DNA of 24,679 bases from the NCBI GenBank assembly GCA_032718475.1, contig JAUCBJ010004936.1, forward strand, positions 1-24,679, written 5' to 3'. A program made the translations under genes and the position numbers. Within the stretch, counting starts at the first letter, position 1. Each line of letters starts with the position of its first letter. Below, piece after piece: positions 9,675 to 19,949 of the stretch. A model generated the notes under the pieces. It had not been told where the DNA came from, searched no databases, and saw only the letters and a list, made by a program, of their open reading frames with translations. Origin of the DNA: Nemertoderma westbladi (taxonomy: Eukaryota > Xenacoelomorpha > Nemertodermatida > Nemertodermatidae).

Positions 9675-12600
9675 CTGTAACATAAACTTACTGGTTACTC
9701 TGTAACATAAACTTACTGGTTACTCTGTAACATAAACTTACTGGTTACTCTGTAACATAAACTTACTGGTTACTCTGTAACATAAACTTACTGGTTACTC
9801 TGTAACATAAACTTACTGGTTACTCTGTAACATATACTTACTGGTTACTCTGTAACATAAACTTACTGGTTACTCTGTAACATAAACTTACTGGTTACTC
9901 TGTAACATAAACTTACCGGTTACACTGTAACATAAACTTACCGGTTACTCTGTAACATAAACTTACCCGTTACTCTGTAACATAAACTTACTGGTTACTC
10001 TGTAACATAAACTTACTGGTTACTCTGTAACATAAACTTACTGGTTACACTGTAACATAAACTTACTGGTTACTCGGTAACATAAACTTACTGGTTACTC
10101 TGTAACATAAACTTACTGGTTACACTGTAACATAAACTTACCGGTTACTCTGTAACATAAACATACCGGTTACACTGTAACATAAACTTACTGGTTACTC
10201 TGTAACATAAACTTACAGGTTACTCTGTAACATAAACTTACCGGTTACACTGTAACATAAACTTACCGGTTACTCTGTAACATAAACTTACCGGTTACTC
10301 TGTAACATAAACTTACCGGTTACTCTGTAACATAAACTTACCGGTTACTCTGTAACATAAACTTACCGGTTACTCTGTAACATAAACTTACTGGTTACTC
10401 TGTAACATAAACTTACTGGTTACTCTGTAACATAAACTTACCGGTTACTCTGTAACATAAACTTACCGGTTACTCTGTAACATAAACTTACCGGTTACAC
10501 TGTAACATAAACTTACCGGTTACACTGTAACATAAACTTACCGGTTACTCTGTAACATAAACTTACCGGTTACTCTGTAACATAAACTTACTGGTTACTC
10601 TGTAACATAAACTTACCGGTTACTCTGTAACATAAACTTACCGGTTACTCTGTAACATAAACTTACCGGTTACTCTGTAACATAAACTTACTGGTTACTC
10701 TGTAACATAAACTTACCGGTTACTCTGTAACATAAACTTACCGGTTACTCTGTAACATAAACTTACCGGTTACTCTGTAACATAAACTTACCGGTTACTC
10801 TGTAACATAAACTTACCGGTTACACTGTAACATAAACTTACCGGTTACACTGTAACATAAACTTACCGGTTACTCTGTAACATAAACTTACCGGTTACTC
10901 TGTAACATAAACTTACTGGTTACTCTGTAACATAAACTTACCGGTTACTATGTAACATAAACTTACCGGTTACTCTGTAACATAAACTTACCGGTTACTC
11001 TGTAACATAAACTTACCGGTTACTCTGTAACATAAACTTACTGGTTACTCTGTAACATAAACTTACCGGTTACTCTGTAACATAAACTTACCGGTTACTC
11101 TGTAACATAAACCTACCGGTTACTCTGTAACATAAACTTACCGGTTACACTGTAACATAAACTTACCGGTTACACTGTAACATAAACTTACCGGTTACTC
11201 TGTAACATAAACTTACTGGTTACTCTGTAACATAAACTTACCGGTTACTCTGTAACATAAACTTACCGGTTACTCTGTAACATAAACTTACCGGTTACTC
11301 TGTAACATAAACTTACCGGTTACACTGTAACATAAACTTACTGGTTACTCTGTAACATAAACTTACCGGTTACTCTGTAACATAAACTTACTGGTTACTC
11401 TGTAACATAAACTTACTGGTTACACTGTAACATAAACTTACTGGTTACTCTGTAACATAAACTTACCGGTTACTCTGTAACATAAACTTACCGGTTACAC
11501 TGTAACATAAACTTACCGGTTACTCTGTAGCATAAACTTACTGGTTACTCTGTAACATAAACTTACTGGTTACACTGTAACATAAACTTACCGGTTACTC
11601 TGTAACATAAACTTACCGGTTACTCTGTAACATAAACTTACCGGTTACTCTGTAACATAAACTTACCGGTTACTCTGTAACATAAACTTACCGGTTACAC
11701 TGTAACATAAACTTACCCGTTACTCTGTAACATAAACTTACCGGTTACACTGTAACATAAACTTACCGGTTACACTGTAACATAAACTTACCGGTTACTC
11801 TGTAACATAAACTTACCGGTTAATCTGTAACCTAAACTTACCGGTTACTCTGTAACATAAACTTACCGGTTACACTGTAACATAAACTTACCGGTTACTC
11901 TGTAACATAAACTTACCGGTTACTCTGTAATATAAACTTACCGGTTACTCTGTAACATAAACTTACTGGTTACTCTGTAACATAAACTTACCGGTTACTC
12001 TGTAACATAAACTTACTGGTTACTCTGTAACATAAACTTACTGGTTACTCTGTAACATAAACTTACCGGTTACTCTGTAACATAAACTTACTGTTTACAC
12101 TGTAACATAAACTTACCGGTTACTCTGTAACATAAACTTACCGGTTACTCTGTAACATAAACTTACCGGTTACACTGTAACATAAACTTACCGGTTACTC
12201 TGTAACATAAACTTACCGGTTACACTGTAACATAAACTTACTGGTTACTCTGTAACATAAACTTACCGGTTACTCTGTAACATAAACTTACTGGTTACAC
12301 TGTAACATAAACTTACTGGTTCCTGTGTAACATAAACTTACCGGTTACTCTGTAACATAAACTTACTGGTTACTCTGTAACATAAACTTACTGGTTACTC
12401 TGTAACATAAACTTACCGGTTACTCTGTAACATAAACTTACTGGTTACACTGTAACATAAACTTACCGGTTACTCTGTAACATAAACTTACCGGTTACAC
12501 TGTAACATAAACTTACTGGTTCCTCTGTAACATAAACTTACCGGTTACTCTGTAACATAAACTTACCGGTTACTCTGTAACATAAACTTACCTGTTACAC

Positions 12601-14148
12601 TGTAACATAAACTTACCGGTTACTCTGTAACATAAACTTACCGGTTACACTGTAACATAAACTTACTGGTTACTCTGTAACATAAACTTACTGGTTACTC
12701 TGTAACATAAACTTACTGGTTACTCTGTAACATAAACTTACCCGTTACTCTGTAACATAAACTTACTGGTTACTCTGTAACATAAACTTACCGGTTACAC
12801 TGTAACATAAACTTACTGGTTACTCTGTAACATAAACTTACTGGTTACTCTGTAACATAAACTTACCGGTTACTCTGTAACATAAACTTACCGGTTACAC
12901 TGTAACATAAACTTACCGGTTACACTGTAACATAAACTTACCGGTTACTCTGTAACATAAACTTACCGGTTACTCTGTAACATAAACTTACCGGTTACTC
13001 TGTAACATAAACTTACTGGTTACTCTGTAACATAAACTTACTGGTTACTCTGTAACATAAACTTAACGGTTACTCTGTAACATAAACTTACCGGTTACAC
13101 TGTAACATAAACTTACCGGTTACACTGTAACATAAACTTACCGGTTACACTGTAACATAAACTTACCGGTTACACTGTAACATAAACTTACCGGTTACTC
13201 TGTAACATAAACTTACCGGTTACTCTGTAACATAAACTTACTGGTTACTCTGTAACATAAACTTACCGGTTACTCTGTAACATAAACTTACCGGTTACTC
13301 TGTAACATAAACTTACCGGTTACTCTGTAACATAAACTTACCGGTTACTCTGTAACATAAACTTACTGGTTACTCTGTAACATAAACTTACCGGTTACTC
13401 TGTAACATAAACTTACCGGTTACTCTGTAACATAAACTTACCGGTTACTCTGTAACATAAACTTACCGGTTACTCTGTAACATAAACTTACCGGTTACTC
13501 TGTAACATAAACTTACCAGTTACACTGTAACATAAACTTACCGGTTACACTGTAACATAAACTTACCGGTTACTCTGTAACATAAACTTACCGGTTACTC
13601 TGTAACATAAACTTACTGGTTACTCTGTAACATAAACTTACTGGTTACTCTGTAACATAAACTTACCGGTTACTCTGTAACATAAACTTACCGGTTACTC
13701 TGTAACATAAACTTACCGGTTACTCTGTAACATAAACTTACCGGTTACACTGTAACATAAACTTACCGGTTACACTGTAACATAAACTTACCGGTTACTC
13801 TGTAACATAAACTTACCGGTTACTCTGTAACATAAACTTACTGGTTACTCTGTAAAATAAACTTACCGGTTACTCTGTAACATAAACTTACCGGTTACTC
13901 TGTAACATAAACTTACCGGTTACTCAGTAACATAAACTTACCGGTTACTCTGTAACATAAACTTACTGGTTACTCTGTAACATAAACTTACCGGTTACTC
14001 TGTAACATAAACTTACCGGTTACTCTGTAACATAAACTTACCGGTTACTCTGTAACATAAACTTACCGGTTACTCTGTAACATAAACTTACCGGTTACAC
14101 TGTAACATAAACTTACCGGTTACACTGTATCATAAACTTAGCGGTTAC
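9675..14148 (-). repeat. 25-bp minisatellite, left block, about 179 copies
   Basis: The plus-strand unit is tgtaacataaacttaccggt followed by tactc. In gene sense each unit reads GTAAGTTTATGTTACAG followed by AGTAACCG, so every copy has a consensus donor (GTAAGT) and acceptor (TTACAG). Two common variants are CCGG/CTGG and TCT/ACT within the core. The copy at 9675 provides the real acceptor of the downstream exon. The core ggttac-tct-gtaac can form a small hairpin. Edge units near 9680-9900 are almost all of the ctgg/tct type, while the interior is mixed. The block ends where the retrotransposon begins. Confidence 0.98.
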
Positions 14149-15330
14149 TACTAGGATCGGCATGCTGCATTGCAGCTGCATTTTTAAGAATGCTGTGCCG
14201 GCTTGTCAACAAAATTGCACCGCCACAACTCCCTATCACCCATGACATTTGCTAGATCATCCGCATCTTTAAGGCCAGTGTCCTTTAAGATGCGTCTCAA
14301 GAAAGTCATGGGCTGTCCACCATGCTTATTCACTCCATGAGGCTGCCAAAGTACAAGATTATGCACTGGCTGGTCCTCACGGCGAAAGCAATGTCCTGCA
14401 AAGCGGAGGCGATTTTGTTCTAGTGTCAAGCTTGGGGGAACCAATGAGACACCTCCAATGTTATATAGTGTCTGGTTGGAGATGTGTGCATTGTACTTGA
14501 CACAATGTACCCGGCGTAGCATTCTTGTGAATGTGCCATCCAGAGATTTGGTGTCCTCAGCAGTTAGAGCCCAGCATGGACTCCCGTAGAGGAGTACTGG
14601 AACTACTGCTGCTCTAAATAATCGGACCTTAAGTTTCCGATTAATTCTAGGTGACTTCCAAATCCTGGAAAGCCTATTCAAGGCTGCCCATGCCTTTCCC
14701 TTACGTATTCGAAGGTCCTCACCTGACTTCCGGATCCATGATCCCAGGTAACAGAAGTCGTCCACATGCTCAAGCATACCATCCTTTGAGCTTATGCTCA
14801 TCCGATCAGAGACTTGCTGAGGACTTTCAAAGTTAACTGTCAGAATTTTGGTCTTTCTGGAGTTAATAAAAAGACCAACACTAGAAGCAGCATGTTCTAA
14901 TGAGCTGAGGAGCCGCTGGGCTCCCTCTAATGATTCTGAGAGTACTCCTAAGTCATCAGCAAAGTCTAGATCAGTTAGGTACTTGTCAGGATTTCCTCGA
15001 CTTCTGGAGCCAGTAGGTGGAGTTATCATCACCCCATCATCATTATGATGATCTAAGGACATGCGTAGAACATAGTCAACCACAATAATGAACAAGAATG
15101 GTGCAAGTGTGTCTCCTTGGAGGACGCCCCATAACACTTCGAATGGTTCTGTGTCACCGTCAACAGTAGACACAAATGTTGTCGAACCATCGTATACTGA
15201 TCTGATTGCTGCAATAATTTCATCAGGAATCCCATATAATGAAAGTATGCTGAACATACGTGAGCGAGAGACTGAATCAAAGGCCTTGAAGAAGTCAACA
15301 AAGATAACAGCCAGATGCCTGTCTTTCTTA
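14149..15330 (-). mobile_element. RTE-like non-LTR retrotransposon, 5'-truncated, inserted in the 25-bp array
   Basis: The insertion interrupts the 25-bp array. The left flank ends cggttact and the right flank resumes with cggttactc, consistent with an 8-9-bp target duplication, although the repeat itself makes this ambiguous. The element is read on the minus strand, begins in mid-polymerase near 15326 and ends about 35 bp after its stop codon, without a poly(A) tail. A very short 3' UTR fits the RTE group. It shares the host gene's orientation. Confidence 0.85.
14184..15326 (-). CDS. Reverse transcriptase fragment, palm to C-terminus, of an RTE-like element
   Basis: 380 codons are open to a TAA at 14184-14186. 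The frame has no start of its own: it enters at KDRHLAVIFVDFFKAFDS (motif A, with the first catalytic Asp), well before the internal Met at 15257. Motif B is QGDTLAPFLFIIVVDYVL, and motif C is LDFADDLGVL with both aspartates. The thumb and C-terminal region includes FCYLGSWIRKSGEDL, VVPVLLYGSPCWAL and NRLRFAGHCFRREDQ. The endonuclease and fingers are missing, so it cannot move by itself. The intact frame suggests a young insertion. The RTE clade call rests on the FADD context and the C-terminal style. A related clade is possible. Confidence 0.85.
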   Translation of the reverse strand, partial: KDRHLAVIFVDFFKAFDSVSRSRMFSILSLYGIPDEIIAAIRSVYDGSTTFVSTVDGDTEPFEVLWGVLQGDTLAPFLFIIVVDYVLRMSLDHHNDDGVMITPPTGSRSRGNPDKYLTDLDFADDLGVLSESLEGAQRLLSSLEHAASSVGLFINSRKTKILTVNFESPQQVSDRMSISSKDGMLEHVDDFCYLGSWIRKSGEDLRIRKGKAWAALNRLSRIWKSPRINRKLKVRLFRAAVVPVLLYGSPCWALTAEDTKSLDGTFTRMLRRVHCVKYNAHISNQTLYNIGGVSLVPPSLTLEQNRLRFAGHCFRREDQPVHNLVLWQPHGVNKHGGQPMTFLRRILKDTGLKDADDLANVMGDRELWRCNFVDKPAQHS

Positions 15331-17920
15331 CCGGTTACTCTGTAACATAAACTTACCGGTTACTCTGTAACATAAACTTACTGGTTACTCTGTAACATAA
15401 ACTTACCAGTTACTCTGTAACATAAACTTACCGGTTACTCTGTAACATAAACTTACCGGTTACTCTGTAACATAAACTTACAGGTTACTCTGTAACATAA
15501 ACTTACTGGTTACTCTGTAACATAAACTTACCGGTTACTCTGTAACATAAACTTACCGGTTACTCTGTAACATAAACTTACCGGTTACTCTGTAACATAA
15601 ACTTACCGGTTACACTGTAACATAAACTTACCGGTTACACTGTAACATAAACTTACCGGTTACTCTGTAACATAAACTTACTGGTTACTCTGTAACATAA
15701 ACTTACCGGTTACTCTGTAACATAAACTTACCGGTTACTCTGTAACATAAACTTACCGGTTACACTGTAACATAAACTTACTGGTTACTCTGTAACATAA
15801 ACTTACCGGTTACTCTGTAACATAAACTTACTGGTTACTCTGTAACATAAACTTACTGGTTACACTGTAACATAAACTTACTGGTTACTCTGTAACATAA
15901 ACTTACCGGTTACTCTGTAACATAAACTTACCGGTTACACTGTAACATAAACTTACCGGTTACTCTGTAACATAAACTTACTGGTTACTCTGTAACATAA
16001 ACTTACTGGTTACACTGTAACATAAACTTACCGGTTACTCTGTAACATAAACTTACCGGTTACTCTGTAACATAAACTTACCGGTTACTCTGTAACATAA
16101 ACTTAACGGTTACTCTGTAACATTAACTTACCGGTTACACTGTAACATAAACTTACCCGCTACTCTGTAACATAAACTTACCGGTTACACTGTAACATAA
16201 ACTTACCGGTTACACTGTAACATAAACTTACCGGTTACTCTGTAACATAAACTTACCGGTTACTCTGTAACCTAAACTTACCGGTTACTCTGTAACATAA
16301 ACTTACCGGTTACACTGTAACATAAACTTACCGGTTACTCTGTAACATAAACTTACCGGTTACTCTGTAACATAAACTTACCGGTTACTCTGTAACATAA
16401 ACTTACTGGTTACTCTGTAACATAAACTTACCGGTTACTCTGTAACATAAACTTACTGGTTACTCTGTAACATAAACTTACTGGTTACTCTGTAACATAA
16501 ACTTACCGGTTACTCTGTAACATAAACTTACTGTTTACACTGTAACATAAACTTACCGGTTACTCTGTAACATAAACTTACCGGTTACTCTGTAACATAA
16601 ACTTACCGGTTACACTGTAACATAAACTTACCGGTTACTCTGTAACATAAACTTACCGGTTACACTGTAACATAAACTTACTGGTTACTCTGTAACATAA
16701 ACTTACCGGTTACTCTGTAACATAAACTTACTGGTTACACTGTAACATAAACTTACTGGTTCCTCTGTAACATAAACTTACCGGTTACTCTGTAACATAA
16801 ACTTACTGGTTTCTCTGTAACATAAACTTACTGGTTACTCTGTAACATAAACTTACCGGTTACTCTGTAACATAAACTTACTGGTTACACTGTAACATAA
16901 ACTTACCGGTTACTCTGTAACATAAACTTACCGGTTACACTGTAACATAAACTTACTGGTTCCTCTGTAACATAAACTTACCGGTTACTCTGTAACATAA
17001 ACTTACCGGTTACTCTGTAACATAAACTTACCGGTTACACTGTAACATAAACTTACCGGTTACTCTGTAACATAAACTTACCGGTTACACTGTAACATAA
17101 ACTTACTGGTTACTCTGTAACATAAACTTACTGGTTACTCTGTAACATAAACTTACTGGTTACTCTGTAACATAAACTTACCCGTTACTCTGTAACATAA
17201 ACTTACTGGTTACTCTGTAACATAAACTTACCGGTTACTCTGTAACATAAACTTACCGGTTACTCTGTAACATAAACTTACTGGTTACACTGTAACATAA
17301 ACTTACTGGTTACTCTGTAACATAAACTTACTGGTTACACTGTAACATAAACTTACTGGTTACTCTGTAACATAAACTTACCGGTTCCTCTGTAACATAA
17401 ACTTACTGGTTACTCTGTAACATAAACTTACTGGTTACTCTATAACATAAACTTACCGGTTACACTGTAACATAAACTTACCGGTTACTCTGTAACATAA
17501 ACTTACCGGTTACACTGTAACATAAACTTACCGGTTACTCTGTAACATAAACTTACTGGTTACTCTGTAACATAAACTTACCGGTTCCTCTGTAACATAA
17601 ACTTACTGGTTACTCTGTAACATAAACTTACTGGTTACTCTGTAACATAAACTTACCGGTTACTATGTAACATAAACTTACCGGTTACTATGTAACATAA
17701 ACTTACTGGTTACTCTGTAACATAAACTTACTGGTTACTCTGTAACATAAACTTACTGGTTACTCTGTAACATAAACTTACCGGTTACTATGTAACATAA
17801 ACTTACTGGTTACTCTGTAACATAAACTTACCGGTTACACTGTAACATAAACTTACCGGTTACTCTGTAACATAAACTTACCGGTTACTCTGTAACATAA
17901 ACTTACCGGTTACTCTGTAA
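15331..17920 (-). repeat. 25-bp minisatellite, right block, about 104 copies
   Basis: This is the same unit as at 9675-14148, on the upstream (gene-sense) side of the retrotransposon. It starts only about 15 nt from the real donor: the intron opens GTTAGCAACTTTCCCTTACAG and goes straight into units. Rare variants (ctgtttacac, ggttcctc, cccgttactc, cctaaactta) occur in the same order as in the left block, 4440 bp away, which shows a block duplication. Units near 17580-17800 include a ctatgtaac variant not common elsewhere. Confidence 0.98.
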
Positions 17921-17935
17921 GGGAAAGTTGCTAAC

Positions 17936-18149
17936 CTGCGAACAACAGAAAGTTGAGTACAACTAGTTGGTAGAGAGAATGTCCCAGAATGTTCTTCATC
18001 ATTGTTCGACTGATCAGCGGCTTGGTTCTCCCGTAGGGTTTACGTTCCAGTAGCGCGGGAGTGGGGGGCTCGGTTGCCAGGGCCAACGAGGCCAGAGTGT
18101 CCATGATGAGGTTAACCCAAAGCATCTGGACGGCCTTCAACGGAGTTTC
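17936..18149 (-). CDS. ATP2B: PMCA exon: M6 and M7 with calcium ligands
   Basis: The exon gives 71 residues plus one base, from [18 protein letters not shown] to [11 protein letters not shown]6 contains [19 protein letters not shown]. The Asn and Asp of NLIMD align with the Ca2+-coordinating N796 and D800 of [24 protein letters not shown] is the conserved cytosolic loop before M7. The acceptor is TATTTCAG (AG at 18150-18151). The donor is GTTAGC from 17935 down, in phase 1, the only such intron in the window. The Gly codon is completed by GC at the start of the exon at 9674. The exon lies between the 44-bp-array intron upstream and the 8.26-kb 25-bp-array intron downstream. Confidence 0.95.
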
Positions 18150-18157
18150 CTGAAATA

Positions 18158-19221
18158 CAGACGTTATAGAACAATGGTAGTAAAACGGTTACTGTAGTAA
18201 CCAGATGATATAGAACAATGGTAGTAAAACGGTTACTGTAGTAACCAGACGTTATAGAACAATGGTAGTAAAACGGTTACTGTAGTAACCAGACGTTATA
18301 GAACAATGGTAGTAAAACGGTTACTGTAGTAACCAGACGTTATAGAACAATGGTAGTAAAACGGTTACTGTAGTAACCAGACGTTATAGAACAATGGTAG
18401 TAAAACGGTTACTGCAGTAACCAGACGTTATAGAACAATGGTAGTAAAACGGTTACTGTAGTAACCAGACGTTATAGAACAATGGTAGTAAAACGGTTAC
18501 TGTAGTAACCAGACGTTATAGAACAATGGTAGTAAAACGGTTACTGTAGTAACCAGATGATATAGAACAATGGTAGTAAATCGGTTACTGTAGTAACCAG
18601 ACGTTATAGAACAATGGTAGTAAAACGGTTACTGTAGTAACCAGACGTTATAGAACAATGGTAGTAAAACGGTTACTGTAGTAACCAGACGTTATAGAAC
18701 AATGGTAGTAAAACGGTTACTGTAGTAACCAGATGATATAGAACAATGGTAGTAAAACGGTTACTGTAGTAACCAGACGTTATAGAACAATGGTAGTAAA
18801 ACGGTTACTGTAGTAACCAGATGATATAGAACAATGGTAGTAAAACGGTTACTGTAGTAACCAGACGTTATAGAACAATGGTAGTAAAACGGTTACTGTA
18901 GTAACCAGACGTTATAGAACAATGGTAGTAAAACGGTTACTGTCGTAACCAGACGTTATAGAACAATGGTAGTAAAACGGTTACTGTAGTAACCAGATGA
19001 TATAGAACAATGGTAGTAAAACGGTTACTGTAGTAACCAGACGTTATAGAACAATGGTAGTAAAACGGTTACTGTAGTAACCAGACGTTATAGAACAATG
19101 GTAGTAAAACGGTTACTGTAGTAACCAGACGTTATAGAACAATGGTAGTAAAACGGTTACTGTAGTAACCAGACGTTATAGAACAATGGTAGTAAAACGG
19201 TTACTGTAGTAACCAGACGAT
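18158..19221 (-). repeat. 44-bp minisatellite, about 24 copies, filling a PMCA intron
   Basis: The plus-strand unit is gttatagaacaatggtagta, aaacggttactgtagtaacc, agac. A minority form has gatgatatagaac in place of gacgttatagaac. Each unit holds ggttact-gt-agtaacc, a palindrome with 7-bp arms, related to the ggttac...gtaac core of the 25-bp unit in the next intron. The array reaches within 8 nt of the acceptor at 18151 and about 15 nt of the donor at 19236, so the 1087-bp intron is nearly all repeat. The units do not contain the real junctions, but TACTACAG is acceptor-like. Confidence 0.97.
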
Positions 19222-19236
19222 ACAGATTAAACTCAC

Positions 19237-19623
19237 CCCAATACCACAGGCACCAATGATCGTCAAGGTAACAGCGACCACATTGACTGTCAACTGGAAC
19301 TGAAGGAATTTGGCTATCGAATCGTAAACATTCCGGCCCCACATAACGGCCTTTACGATGCTGGTAAAGTTATCGTCCGTGAGTATAATATCCGAGGCCT
19401 CTTTGGCTACGTCGGTTCCTGCGATACCCATAGCGAAACCAACATCGGCCTTCTTGAGAGCGGGTCCGTCGTTGGTACCGTCTCCCGTAACGGCTACAAC
19501 CTCGCGGTTCTTGCAGAGCTTAGAGTCCATAATGGCCTTGACGAGGGTGTGTTTGTCGGTGGGAGAAGAGCGGGCCAACACGCGAAGTTTGGGCCAAACC
19601 TTGTCCAATAGTTCCTGGTCGAT
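19237..19623 (-). CDS. ATP2B: PMCA exon: hinge [16 protein letters not shown] and M5
   Basis: This is the largest visible exon, 129 residues from [20 protein letters not shown] to [29 protein letters not shown] is the P-type hinge motif, followed by [19 protein letters not shown] and by [21 protein letters not shown]5 then runs through [16 protein letters not shown]. In SERCA the Glu of site I sits at the position occupied here by Ala in NVVAV. That Ala is typical of PMCAs, which move one Ca2+ per ATP. The acceptor is CCTGTAG (AG at 19624-19625) and the donor is GTGAGT from 19236 down, both phase 0. No key residue is missing. Confidence 0.96.
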
Positions 19624-19730
19624 CTACAGGTGCAAAATAGAAATATTGTACAAATATCCCAAATAGATGGATCAATATCCAGGTATTGGGATAACAAACA
19701 GATAACAACTATTATTGGATAACAACTCAC
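19624..19730 (-). other. Compact 107-bp PMCA intron without repeats
   Basis: It has donor GTGAGT and acceptor CCTGTAG. It is AT-rich with no tandem structure, the one small intron of the gene, and a useful contrast with the array-filled neighbours. Confidence 0.9.
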
Positions 19731-19910
19731 CAGCCCTTGTTGGTTGCGAATCCGTCTGTTGAATTCCTTTCCATCTAGAACCAAGAAGTCGTCTCCCGGT
19801 TTAATAATGCCGCATTGTGTAGAGATTGACCGCGCTGTGTTTATGTTATCCCCAGTAACCATGCGAACAGTGAGGCCGGCTCTCTGGCATTGTATAATGG
19901 CCGCCGGAAC
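19731..19910 (-). CDS. ATP2B: PMCA exon: TGDN motif of the P-domain
   Basis: The 60 residues start with [12 protein letters not shown] and end with [24 protein letters not shown] is the conserved TGDN segment of P2B ATPases, which helps bind the nucleotide and the phosphorylation site. The acceptor is GAATAG (AG at 19911-19912) and the donor is GTGAGT from 19730 down. Both ends are phase 0. The stretch [23 protein letters not shown] matches the usual KCGI...FLCLEGKEFN-RIRN region of PMCAs. It lies between the giant 40-bp-repeat intron and a compact 107-bp intron. Identification is secure. The paralogue cannot be assigned, and most invertebrates have one to three PMCA genes. Confidence 0.95.
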
Positions 19911-19949
19911 CTATTCAATAAATATTGAGTTTATTATTTTATTAGAAAA

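Noticed and set aside
870-17920. CRISPR-like look of regular repeats
   Set aside because: The units are contiguous with no unique spacers, and the window is plainly a eukaryotic intron-containing gene.
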